Positions 53,097 to 61,319 of a DNA stretch of 64,000 nt are shown here, one piece after another. The notes under the pieces are model-generated. The model was not told the origin of the DNA, made no database searches, and saw nothing but the letters and a program-made list of their open reading frames with translations. This DNA is from Gemmobacter denitrificans (GTDB lineage Bacteria > Pseudomonadota > Alphaproteobacteria > Rhodobacterales > Rhodobacteraceae): the NCBI RefSeq assembly GCF_036964905.1, contig NZ_JBALHR010000001.1, positions 434,001-498,000 on the forward strand. The letters are read 5' to 3'. Numbering within the stretch: position 1 is the stretch's first letter; each line of letters begins with the position of its first letter. Position numbers and translations under genes: made by a program.

Positions 53097-54368
53097 TTAC
53101 AGCTTTGCGCGCGCCCAACCGTCGATCATGTCCTGGGTGATCAGCACGATCCCGCCCTCGCTGCGGCGGAACCACTTGGCATCTTCCTCCGGGTCCTGCC
53201 CGACGACAAGCCCTTCGGGGATCACCACGCCACGGTCGATGACGCAGTTCTTCAACTCTGCCTTGCGGTTCACGATCACCTGCGGTAGTGCGACGACATA
53301 TTCAAGGCTGGAGAAACTGTGCGTCCGGCAGCCGGTGAACAGCAGGCTGTTGCGCACCTCGGACCCCGATACGATGCAATCGCCCGACACCAGCGATGAC
53401 ACCGCACTGCCCCGCCGGCCATCCTCGTCATGGATGAACTTGGCGGGCGGCACGATTTCCGAATAGGTCCAGATCGGCCAGCTGTTGTCATAGATATCCA
53501 GCTTGGGCACGAAATCCGTCAGGTCGATATTGGCCTGCCAGAAGGCATCGATCGTGCCGACATCGCGCCAATAGGGTTCATCCTCCAGCCCGGCGGTCAC
53601 GCAGCTTTCGGCAAAGCGATGCGCCATGGCCTTGCCGTGTTTCACGATCTGCGGGATGATGTCATTGCCGAAATCATGGCTTGAATTCGGGTCTTCGGCA
53701 TCGCGGATCAGCAGATCGCGCAGGAAAGCCCAGGTGAAGACATAAATCCCCATCGACGCGAGGCTATGCGCCGGATCGCCCGGAATGGTCGGCGGGTCTT
53801 TGGGCTTTTCCAGAAAATCGGTGATCTGCCCATGGGCATCGACATGCATCACCCCGAAGGCCGTGGCCTCGGCCTTGGGGACCGTCAGACAGCCGATGGT
53901 CACATCCGCGCCGGTCTGTTCATGCTGCATCAGCATGATTTCGTAATCCATCTTGTAGATGTGATCGCCGGCCAGAATGATGATGTATTTCACGCCATAG
54001 CTATCGACGATGTCGATGTTCTGCGTCACCGCGTCGGCGGTGCCCAGATACCATTTGGTTTCGTCCACCCGCTGGCTGGCGGGCAGAATGTCGAGATATT
54101 CGTTGCGCTCGGCCCGGAAGAAGTTCCAGCCGCGCTGCATGTGGCGGATCAGGCTATGGGCCTTGTATTGCGTGGCAATCGCCATCTTGCGGATGCCGGA
54201 ATTCAACGCATTGGACAGCGCGAAATCGATGATGCGGGTCTTGCCGCCGAAATAGACCGCCGGTTTGGCCCGCCGGTCGGTCAGCTCTTTCAGGCGCGAC
54301 CCGCGCCCCCCCGCCAGCACAAAGGCCATGGCCTGCGATGACAGGCGCTGATTGGGTCTTGCTTTCAT
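53097..54368 (-). CDS. glgC: Glucose-1-phosphate adenylyltransferase
   Basis: GlgC makes ADP-glucose from glucose-1-phosphate and ATP, the controlled step of glycogen synthesis. The 423 residues contain the nucleotide loop VLAGGRGSRLKELTDRRAKP, the glucose-1-phosphate region FLEKPKDPP and the C-terminal left-handed helix with allosteric sites (SGSEVRNSLLFTGCRT). Like other Rhodobacter enzymes it may respond to fructose-6-phosphate and pyruvate; that is family knowledge only. ATG 54368 is preceded by GGGGAAG. Confidence 0.96.
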   Translation of the reverse strand: MKARPNQRLSSQAMAFVLAGGRGSRLKELTDRRAKPAVYFGGKTRIIDFALSNALNSGIRKMAIATQYKAHSLIRHMQRGWNFFRAERNEYLDILPASQRVDETKWYLGTADAVTQNIDIVDSYGVKYIIILAGDHIYKMDYEIMLMQHEQTGADVTIGCLTVPKAEATAFGVMHVDAHGQITDFLEKPKDPPTIPGDPAHSLASMGIYVFTWAFLRDLLIRDAEDPNSSHDFGNDIIPQIVKHGKAMAHRFAESCVTAGLEDEPYWRDVGTIDAFWQANIDLTDFVPKLDIYDNSWPIWTYSEIVPPAKFIHDEDGRRGSAVSSLVSGDCIVSGSEVRNSLLFTGCRTHSFSSLEYVVALPQVIVNRKAELKNCVIDRGVVIPEGLVVGQDPEEDAKWFRRSEGGIVLITQDMIDGWARAKL

Positions 54369-54401
54369 GACTTCCCCTCCCCGGACCAATGGCCCGCCGT
54401 T

Positions 54402-56570
54402 TCAAATCTGTGACTGTTTCAGAAACACCGCCGCCAGAGGCGGCAGCACCACCAGCGCCGACCAGGGCTGGCCCTGATGCGGGATGGCCTCGGCCTGAAC
54501 CCCGCCCAGATTGCCCCGGTTCCCCCCGGCATAGATCGCCGCATCGGTATTCAGCGCCTCGGCCCAATGGCCGGGGGCCGGCAGCCCGATGCGCAGTTGC
54601 CGTTCGACCGGCGTCATGTTCACCGCCACCGCGACCTGCGCATCCTCGGGGCCACCCTTGCGCAGCCAGGCATAGGTGGACCCTTCGGCATCGTTGGCCT
54701 CAAGCCATTGAAACCCTTCGGGGCGGCAATCATTCACATGCAGCGCGGGCGTGCCGCGATAAAGCGTGTTCAGATCGCGCACCAGCCGCTGCATTCCGGC
54801 ATGTTGCGGATGATCCAGCAGATGCCAATCCAGGCTTTGGCGATAGGCCCATTCGCGCCCCTGCGCGAATTCGCAGCCCATGAACAGCAGCTTCTTGCCC
54901 GGATGCCCCCACATGAAGCCGTAATAGGCGCGCAGATTGGCGAATTTCTCGTCGCCCTGCCCCGGCATCTTCTCCAGCATGCTGCCCTTGCCATGCACCA
55001 CTTCGTCATGGCTGATCGGCAGGATGTAGTTTTCCGACCAGGCATAATGCAGGCCGAAAGTCATCTGATGATGGTGGTATTTGCGATAGACCGGATCGCG
55101 CTGCATGTAGGACAGCGTGTCGTTCATCCAGCCCATGTTCCATTTGAAGCCGAACCCCAGCCCGCCCCAGTTCACCGGGCGGCTGACGCCCGGAAAGGCG
55201 GTGCTTTCCTCGGCCACGGTCATCACCCCGGGGCTTTGGCCATAGGCCACCACATTCATCCGCTGCAACATGGCGATGGCTTCGTAATTCTCGCGCCCGC
55301 CATCCTTGTTGGGCAGCCATTCGCCATCCTTGCGCGAATAATCGCGATAGAGCATGGAAGCGACCGCATCGACCCGCAGCCCGTCGATATGGTATTCCTC
55401 CAGCCAATACAGAGCGTTGGACACCAGAAAGTTCTGCACCTCTGTCCGGCCGTAATTGTAGATCAGGGTGTTCCAATCCTGATGGAACCCTTCGCGCGGG
55501 TCTTCATGTTCATAGAGCGCAGTGCCGTCGAACCGGCCCAGCCCATGCGGATCGGTCGGAAAATGGCCCGGCACCCAATCCAGCAGCACACCCAGGCCCT
55601 GCCGATGCGCGGCATCGACAAAGGCACGAAATTCCTCGGGCGTGCCATGGCGCACCGTGGGCGCAAACAGCCCGACCGGCTGATAGCCCCATGATCCGTC
55701 AAAGGGAAATTCCGATACAGGCAGCAATTCGATATGGGTAAAGCCCATCTCGGCGGCATAGCTCACCAACTGGTCGGCCAGTTCGGTATAGGACAGCATC
55801 CGGTCACCCGGCGCGCGTTTCCAGCTGCCCAGATGCACCTCATAGACCGAAATCGGCGCATCGACCGTCTGCCGGGCGGCGCGGCCGTCCATCCAGCCCG
55901 CATCCGACCATGCGCCCCGGATGCCGCGCACGACCGAGGCATTCTTGGGCGCATGTTCGCTGCCAAACCCGACCGGATCGGCCTTGAGCGGCAAAAGCTG
56001 GCCACCGGGGCCGCGGATTTCATATTTGTAGGCGGTGCCTTCGGGCAGGCCGGGCACAAAGATTTCCCACACGCCCGTCGCACCGCGTTTGCGCATCGGG
56101 TGGCGGCGGCCATCCCAGATGTTGAAATCCCCCACCACCGAAACCCGGTCGGCATTGGGGGCCCAGACGGCAAAATGCACGCCTTCGACGCCCTCATGGG
56201 TCATCAGATGCGCGCCCAGTACCTGCCAGATGCGGGCATGGGTGCCTTCGGCCAGCAGGTATTCGTCCATCTCGCCCAGAACGGGGCCAAAGCGGAACGG
56301 ATCATCCCAATCCCATTCCGTATCGCCTGCCCGCGCCCGCAGCCGGTAGGGACCATCGCCGGGCAGAACGCCGGCAAACAGGCCCTGCCCGCAAGGGTCA
56401 AGCGGCACTGGATCGGGGGTCAGCGCCCAGACCTGTTCGGCTCCCGGCTGAAACACCCGCACCACCACGCGCCCGCCCGCCCGATGTGGCCCCAGAACGG
56501 CAAAGGGATCGCCATGCGCCCCCGCCACCAGTGCAGCCGCCGCGCCGGGATGAAACCAGTCTGCCGTCAT
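54402..56570 (-). CDS. glgB: 1,4-alpha-glucan branching enzyme
   Basis: This 722-residue GH13 enzyme makes the alpha-1,6 branches of glycogen. It has an N-terminal CBM48 domain (HFAVWAPNADRVSVVGDFN) and catalytic barrel with nucleophile Asp in GLRVDAVASMLYRDYSR, acid Glu in TVAEESTAFPGVS and third acid in PISHDEVVHGKGS. It has the long N-terminal form (E. coli type). It lies between glgP and glgC with short gaps. Confidence 0.96.
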   Translation of the reverse strand: MTADWFHPGAAAALVAGAHGDPFAVLGPHRAGGRVVVRVFQPGAEQVWALTPDPVPLDPCGQGLFAGVLPGDGPYRLRARAGDTEWDWDDPFRFGPVLGEMDEYLLAEGTHARIWQVLGAHLMTHEGVEGVHFAVWAPNADRVSVVGDFNIWDGRRHPMRKRGATGVWEIFVPGLPEGTAYKYEIRGPGGQLLPLKADPVGFGSEHAPKNASVVRGIRGAWSDAGWMDGRAARQTVDAPISVYEVHLGSWKRAPGDRMLSYTELADQLVSYAAEMGFTHIELLPVSEFPFDGSWGYQPVGLFAPTVRHGTPEEFRAFVDAAHRQGLGVLLDWVPGHFPTDPHGLGRFDGTALYEHEDPREGFHQDWNTLIYNYGRTEVQNFLVSNALYWLEEYHIDGLRVDAVASMLYRDYSRKDGEWLPNKDGGRENYEAIAMLQRMNVVAYGQSPGVMTVAEESTAFPGVSRPVNWGGLGFGFKWNMGWMNDTLSYMQRDPVYRKYHHHQMTFGLHYAWSENYILPISHDEVVHGKGSMLEKMPGQGDEKFANLRAYYGFMWGHPGKKLLFMGCEFAQGREWAYRQSLDWHLLDHPQHAGMQRLVRDLNTLYRGTPALHVNDCRPEGFQWLEANDAEGSTYAWLRKGGPEDAQVAVAVNMTPVERQLRIGLPAPGHWAEALNTDAAIYAGGNRGNLGGVQAEAIPHQGQPWSALVVLPPLAAVFLKQSQI

Positions 56571-56594
56571 CCTCCGCCCCTCCCAAGCCGGTGA

Positions 56595-58979
56595 TCACAG
56601 CGCCGAAGCGACGGACCAGATGTCTTTCATGTAGCCCCGGATCGTACGATCCGACGAGAAAAAGCCCGACCGGGCGGTGTTCAGCGCGGCCATCTTCAGC
56701 CAGCCCGCACGATCGGCATAGGCCGCATCGACCCGGGCCTGTGCCGAGCGATAGCTGTCGAAATCCGACGCCACGAGGAAATAGTCGTGATGCCAGACCC
56801 GGTGGACAAGCTGGTGATAGCGGCCCGGTTCATCGGGGCTGAACCGGCCTTCGGCGATCATTTGCAACACATCCTGCAGCGACTGGCTGGCAAGGATCGC
56901 ATCGCGAGCATGATCTGGATTGGCACGGCGGGGCCCGACCTGATCGGCGGTCAGGCCGAACAGGAAGAAATTCTCGGCCCCGACTTCCTGCAGGATTTCG
57001 ACATTCGCCCCATCCAGCGTGCCGATGGTCGGTGCGCCATTCATCATGAACTTCATGTTGCCGGTGCCCGAGGCCTCTTTGCCGGCAGTGCTGATCTGTT
57101 CCGACAGGTCGGAGGCCGGGATCAGCCGTTCGGCAAGGCTGACATTGTAGTTGGCCGGATAGACGACCTTCAGGCGGTCACCCACCTCAGGATCAGCATT
57201 AACAACGGCAGCCACATCGTTGATAAGGTGAATGATTTCCTTGGCCACCACATAGCCGGGCGCGGCCTTTCCGCCAAAGATCTTCACCCGTGGCACCCAA
57301 TCGGCCCCCGGATTGGCCTTGATGTCGTGATAGCGCGCGATGGTTTCCAGGATGTTCAGAAGCTGCCGCTTGTATTCGTGGATCCGCTTTACCTGCACAT
57401 CGAACAGCGCATCGGGCGACACCTGCACGCCACATTCCTGCGCGATCCAGTCCGACAGTGCCTGTTTGTTGGCCCGCTTGGCCGCATCGAACCCGTCAAG
57501 GAAGCCCGCATCGCCGACGTGGGATTCCAGACCTTTCAGCCGATCCAGATCATCCTCCCATCCGGAGCCGACCGTTTCGGTGATCAGCGCCGAAAGCGGG
57601 CGGTTGCACATCTTCAGCCAGCGGCGCGGGGTCACGCCATTGGTCTGGTTGATGATCCGCCCCGGATGCAGCGCGTTCAGTTCCGGGAACAGGTTCTGCT
57701 GCACCAGATCGGAATGCAGCGCCGAAACCCCGTTCACCTTATGCGCCATGACAAAGGCCATTTCGCCCATCCGCACTTCGTGGTGCTTCACGATGCCCAC
57801 ATAATGCGGCGGGTGATAGGTGCGGCGGTGCCAGCTGTCGATGCGTTCCACGATCTGCATGTGGCGCGGCAGCACGCTGCCAAAGGTATAGGTGGCCCAG
57901 CGTTCCAGCGCCTCGGGCAACAGCGTGTGGTTGGTATAGCCCAGACAGGCCCGCGCCGTTTCCAGTGCCGCGTCAAACTCCATCCCGTGATCATCGACCA
58001 GCAGGCGGATCAGTTCCGGCCCGGCAATTGCGGGGTGGGTGTCATTCATCTGGATCGCCACATGCTGCGCCAGATCGGCCACCTTGTAGCCCCCCGCCAG
58101 ATGGCGGCGCAGAATGTCCTGCAGCGCCGCCGAAGTCAGGAAGAATTCCTGCTTCAGGCGCAATTCCTTGCCCTGATAGGTGGTATCATCGGGGTAAAGC
58201 ACCCGGCTCAGCGTGCGGGCCAGCGTTTCCGGTTCTGCCGCCGCCGCATAGTCACCGCGGTTGAACCGCGCCAGATCGAACAGCGTGGTCGGCTTGGCCG
58301 CCCAGAGCCGCAGCGTATTGGCCCATTTCCCGGCCCAGCCGATCACCGGCGTGTCATGCGCCTCGGCCAGAACGGTTTCACCCGGCAACCAGACCTCGCG
58401 CCCGTCACGGGTGACCACCTCGCCCTTGAAACCGATGGTATAGGCAGCCTCGGGGCGTTCAAATTCCCAGGGGTGGCGTTGGGTCAGCCAGTCTTCGGGC
58501 GTTTCCACCTGCCGCCCCGCCTCGAACCGCTGACGAAACAACCCATGTTCATAGCGGATCCCATAGCCATAGGCCGGGCAGCCCAGGGTGGCCATGCTTT
58601 CCATGAAACAGGCCGCCAGACGCCCCAGGCCCCCATTGCCAAGGGCGGCATCGGGTTCATCCTCGACCAGCGCGCGGAAATCCTGCCCGAGATCGGCCAT
58701 CACCTGTTCGGCCATGTCGCGCAGACCAAGGTTAATCGTGGCATCTTCCAGAAGACGCCCGATCAGAAATTCCATCGACAGGTAATAGACCCGCTTGTGC
58801 CCGGTGTCCCATGTCTTGCGGGTAGAGGCAAACCACGGTTCGACAATCCGGTCGCGGATCGCAAAAGACAGCGCCATGCGCCAGTCATAGCGGCTGGCAT
58901 GGGGCGCATCCTTGCCAAGCGTGAAGGTCAGGTGGCGCAGAATGTCAGCCTTGAGGTGCGGCGCAGTCAGATCGTTCAC
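56595..58979 (-). CDS. glgP: Glycogen phosphorylase
   Basis: This 794-residue PLP enzyme releases glucose-1-phosphate from glycogen. The PLP region is EASGTGNMKFMMNGAPTIGT, with the Lys of the cofactor in NMKF. GNGGLGRLAACF and KRIHEYKRQLLN are other hallmarks. The best start is GTG 58979 (VNDLTAPHLKADIL) with GGAAC upstream; this gives the usual family length, while the open frame to 59147 has no homology. It is the first gene of glgP-glgB-glgC-glgA-glgX-pgm. Confidence 0.95.
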   Translation of the reverse strand: MNDLTAPHLKADILRHLTFTLGKDAPHASRYDWRMALSFAIRDRIVEPWFASTRKTWDTGHKRVYYLSMEFLIGRLLEDATINLGLRDMAEQVMADLGQDFRALVEDEPDAALGNGGLGRLAACFMESMATLGCPAYGYGIRYEHGLFRQRFEAGRQVETPEDWLTQRHPWEFERPEAAYTIGFKGEVVTRDGREVWLPGETVLAEAHDTPVIGWAGKWANTLRLWAAKPTTLFDLARFNRGDYAAAAEPETLARTLSRVLYPDDTTYQGKELRLKQEFFLTSAALQDILRRHLAGGYKVADLAQHVAIQMNDTHPAIAGPELIRLLVDDHGMEFDAALETARACLGYTNHTLLPEALERWATYTFGSVLPRHMQIVERIDSWHRRTYHPPHYVGIVKHHEVRMGEMAFVMAHKVNGVSALHSDLVQQNLFPELNALHPGRIINQTNGVTPRRWLKMCNRPLSALITETVGSGWEDDLDRLKGLESHVGDAGFLDGFDAAKRANKQALSDWIAQECGVQVSPDALFDVQVKRIHEYKRQLLNILETIARYHDIKANPGADWVPRVKIFGGKAAPGYVVAKEIIHLINDVAAVVNADPEVGDRLKVVYPANYNVSLAERLIPASDLSEQISTAGKEASGTGNMKFMMNGAPTIGTLDGANVEILQEVGAENFFLFGLTADQVGPRRANPDHARDAILASQSLQDVLQMIAEGRFSPDEPGRYHQLVHRVWHHDYFLVASDFDSYRSAQARVDAAYADRAGWLKMAALNTARSGFFSSDRTIRGYMKDIWSVASAL

Positions 58980-59112
58980 AGTCGCAGTTCCAATCCATGG
59001 TATTTTTCCGGCAGGATGCCTGCCTTCTTCCGGGCGGGACAGGCAAAAACCGCAGTGGCAACGATTTTGTAACCCTATCCCGGCCTGTGCCCGAAAAAGG
59101 GGCCGGATGCCT

Positions 59113-59130
59113 CTTGTTAGCGCAATCAAG
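59113..59130. promoter_or_regulatory. Imperfect palindrome upstream of glgP
   Basis: CTTGTTAGCGCAATCAAG; 14 of 18 positions match its own reverse complement around a GCGC centre. It is about 135 bases upstream of the glgP start. The binding protein is not identified. Confidence 0.4.
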
Positions 59131-59177
59131 CCCGAAAAGCACCACAAAATAACAAAACATTAACAATGGCATGGCGT

Positions 59178-59192
59178 ATTCAAACCGCTTTG
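59178..59192. promoter_or_regulatory. AglR-type operator upstream of glgP
   Basis: ATTCAAACCGCTTTG, identical over 15 bases to the site in front of aglE (35622-35636). With flanking bases it gives TCAAACCGCTTTGA, a palindrome except at two positions around the central CG. Confidence 0.6.
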
Positions 59193-59264
59193 ATGGAACC
59201 TGTGCGATTCGAGGCCCTCGGAATGGGGGATGGTGCTGCGCCAACCCTTCATCCTCCGTCGGCA

Positions 59265-59280
59265 CATGATCTAAGTCATG
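59265..59280. promoter_or_regulatory. CRP/FNR-type box upstream of nsrR
   Basis: CATGATCTAAGTCATG has perfect five-base arms and contains TGAT-N4-GTCA, close to the TTGAT-N4-ATCAA consensus of FnrL/NnrR-type regulators. It ends 56 bases before the nsrR start. Confidence 0.45.
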
Positions 59281-59336
59281 GCAGGCCCATGCCAGACCGG
59301 GCAAGCACGGTCCGACAAGGATCGATGGGGCCACAG

Positions 59337-59771
59337 ATGCGACTGACCACCCGCACAAATCTTGCGATGCGAACCCTGATGTTCTGCGCGGTCAACCCGG
59401 GGCGGGTGGTGCGCAAGGCCGAAATTGCCAGCGCCTGCAATGCGTCGGAAAACCACCTGGCGCAGGTCATACACCTGCTGGCGCAGAAGGGGTTCCTGCA
59501 CACCGTACGCGGCCGTGCGGGCGGGTTGATGCTGGGGCGTGGTGTTGATGACATCCGGGTGGGCGATGTGTTCCGCACCTTTGAAAGCGCCCTGCCCTTT
59601 ACCGAATGTTTCGCGGGCGGCGGCAATTCCTGTCCGCTGGTCAAATGCTGCCGGTTGAAATGCGCGCTGGCCGAGGCGGTCGAGGCGTTTTATGCCACGC
59701 TGGACCGGTTGTCGCTGCGCGACATGGTCGATGGCAATTGCGAACTTGAAGGGCTGCTCAAGGTCGCCTGA
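59337..59771 (+). CDS. nsrR: Rrf2 family regulator, NsrR-type NO sensor
   Basis: This is a 144-residue iron-sulfur repressor. A winged helix lies at residues 1-65 (MRLTTRTNLAMRTLMFCAVN; ENHLAQVIHLLAQKGFL). Cluster-ligand cysteines are C91, C99, C104, C105 and C109 in the loop ECFAGGGNSCPLVKCCRLKC, matching the three-Cys pattern of NsrR. NsrR senses nitric oxide and represses NO-detoxifying genes. None lies next to it here. ATG 59337 is chosen by family likeness; ATG 59325 has a slightly better ribosome site. Confidence 0.88.
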   Translation: MRLTTRTNLAMRTLMFCAVNPGRVVRKAEIASACNASENHLAQVIHLLAQKGFLHTVRGRAGGLMLGRGVDDIRVGDVFRTFESALPFTECFAGGGNSCPLVKCCRLKCALAEAVEAFYATLDRLSLRDMVDGNCELEGLLKVA

Positions 59772-59784
59772 TCTGAATGTGAAA

Positions 59785-59801
59785 GGGGGGCATCGCCCCC
59801 C
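59785..59801 (+). terminator. GC hairpin after nsrR
   Basis: GGGGGGC and GCCCCCC pair around ATC between two convergent genes. There is no T run on the plus strand, so this is a weak candidate. Confidence 0.4.
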
Positions 59802-59804
59802 CGG

Positions 59805-60863
59805 TCAGCCGCCCCAAGTGCGGCGCAGCACCGACATCCAGTTATCCCAGCACAGGCGCCGCAGAAGCGGCTCGTCATAACCATGGCCACGCAGGGCCGC
59901 GATCAGCCGGGGCAGACCGGCAGCGTCGCCAATCCCGTCAGGAATCGCTGCGCCGTCGAAATCCGACCCGAAGCCGACGTGATCTTCGCCCAGATGGGTA
60001 ATCAGGTGATCCAGATGCCGCAAGACCGGTTCCCAGCCGCAATCGGTGGCGCGTTTGCCATCGCTGCGCAGGAAGACCGTGGCGAAGTTCAACCCCACCA
60101 TCCCGCCGCTGTCGCGGATCATGGCCAGTTGCCGGTCTGTAAGGTTGCGGGTCGAAGGCGTGATCGCATGGGCATTGGAATGGGTGGCAATCAGCGGCGC
60201 ATCGCTGAGCGCGGCAATATCGTTGAACCCTGCTTCGTTCAGATGGCTCAGGTCCAGCGCGATGCGCAACTGGTTGCATTCCCGCACCAGACGCTTGCCC
60301 GCATCGGTCAGGCCAGGGCCGGTATCGGGGTTGCCCGGAAAGCGGAACGGCACGCCATGGCCAAAGATCGTGGGGCGCGACCAGACCGGGCCCAAGGATC
60401 GCAGGCCCATGGCATGAAAGCTGTGCAGCGCATCCAGACTGTCGTCGATCGCCTCGGCCCCTTCCATATGCATGACCCCGGCAATCGCGCCCTCGGCCCG
60501 GGCGGCCTCGATCCCGGCCACGCTGCGACATAGCCGGAACGCCCCGGCCGAGGCGCGCTCCATCCACAGCAGATGCCCGGCCATGGCCAGCGCAACCGGC
60601 TGCGCCACGCCCAGCGGGATCATGGCGGGCAGTTCGATTTCATAGGGCGGATGATCCATCATCGCGTCGTAATCCGGCGCGCCGGGCAAAGCCGGGCTGG
60701 GGATATAGATGGCGAAAATGCCGCCCGCAAAGCCACCTGCCTTCATGCGCGGCAGATCCAGATGGCCACGCCCCTCGCCGGTCAGCCAGATTGCCTCGCG
60801 CCGTCGTGGTGCCATCTGCAGGCGCAGAAGAATGTCGTTATGGCCGTCGAATACCGGCAGCAT
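59805..60863 (-). CDS. Membrane dipeptidase (peptidase M19)
   Basis: This is a 352-residue zinc dipeptidase of the renal-dipeptidase family. Metal ligands are His and Asp in FDGHNDILLR at the N-terminus, Glu in VMHMEGAEAI, and His in LDLSHLNEAGF and IATHSNAHAI. VGFGSDFDGA near the end is a family mark. It has no signal peptide, so it is probably cytoplasmic. Substrates range from L,D- to D-amino acid dipeptides. It is convergent with nsrR and 60 bases downstream of cueR on the same strand. Confidence 0.9.
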   Translation of the reverse strand: MLPVFDGHNDILLRLQMAPRRREAIWLTGEGRGHLDLPRMKAGGFAGGIFAIYIPSPALPGAPDYDAMMDHPPYEIELPAMIPLGVAQPVALAMAGHLLWMERASAGAFRLCRSVAGIEAARAEGAIAGVMHMEGAEAIDDSLDALHSFHAMGLRSLGPVWSRPTIFGHGVPFRFPGNPDTGPGLTDAGKRLVRECNQLRIALDLSHLNEAGFNDIAALSDAPLIATHSNAHAITPSTRNLTDRQLAMIRDSGGMVGLNFATVFLRSDGKRATDCGWEPVLRHLDHLITHLGEDHVGFGSDFDGAAIPDGIGDAAGLPRLIAALRGHGYDEPLLRRLCWDNWMSVLRRTWGG

Positions 60864-60923
60864 CTGGTCCGTCCCCCTGAGTTTTGTGCCAGCCTGCCAC
60901 GGGGTGGCGGGGAAGGCCAGAGC

Positions 60924-61319
60924 CTAAGCGCAGCCCGGCCCGCCCAGCCCGGTCAGGATCGGGCAATCGGGGCGTTCATCGCCTGCGCAGGCGTCAACCA
61001 GCCCGGAAAGTGTGCGGCGCATGGCTTCCAGCTCGGCGATCTTGGCGCTGATCCGCTCCAGATGGGTGCCCGCCAACGCCTTCACATCCGCGCTGGCGCG
61101 GCCCTTGTCTTCATACAGGGCCAGCAGGGTGCGGCAGTCCTCGATGGAAAAACCCAGACTGCGCGCCCGCCCGATGAAGGACAGCTTGTGCAGATCGCTG
61201 TCCCTAAAGCTGCGATAGCCATTGGCCTGCCGCAGCGGGCGGATCAGGCCGATTTCCTCGTAATAGCGGATGGTCTTGGCAGGCAGGCCGGCGCGGCGGG
61301 CGACATCCTTGATGTTCAT
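60924..61319 (-). CDS. cueR: Cu(I)-responsive regulator CueR (MerR family)
   Basis: This is a 131-residue MerR activator. The winged helix is at residues 1-70 (NIKDVARRAGLPAKTIRYYEE), followed by a long dimerisation helix. The metal loop has C111 and C119, spaced C-x7-C (CAGDERPDC) as in Cu/Ag-sensing CueR. Its ATG overlaps the copA stop by four bases, so it is cotranscribed with its target. It should act on the two 19-base-spacer promoters at 63747-63824. Confidence 0.94.
   Translation of the reverse strand: MNIKDVARRAGLPAKTIRYYEEIGLIRPLRQANGYRSFRDSDLHKLSFIGRARSLGFSIEDCRTLLALYEDKGRASADVKALAGTHLERISAKIAELEAMRRTLSGLVDACAGDERPDCPILTGLGGPGCA

Larger units (their letters stand above)
58980..59336. 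other. Regulatory region between glgP and nsrR
   Basis: This 357-base region has no supported gene. It holds an 18-base imperfect palindrome (59113-59130), a copy of the agl operator sequence (59178-59192) and a CRP/FNR-like box (59265-59280). A T-rich stretch on the minus strand (59140-59165) may contain the glgP promoter. Confidence 0.6.
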
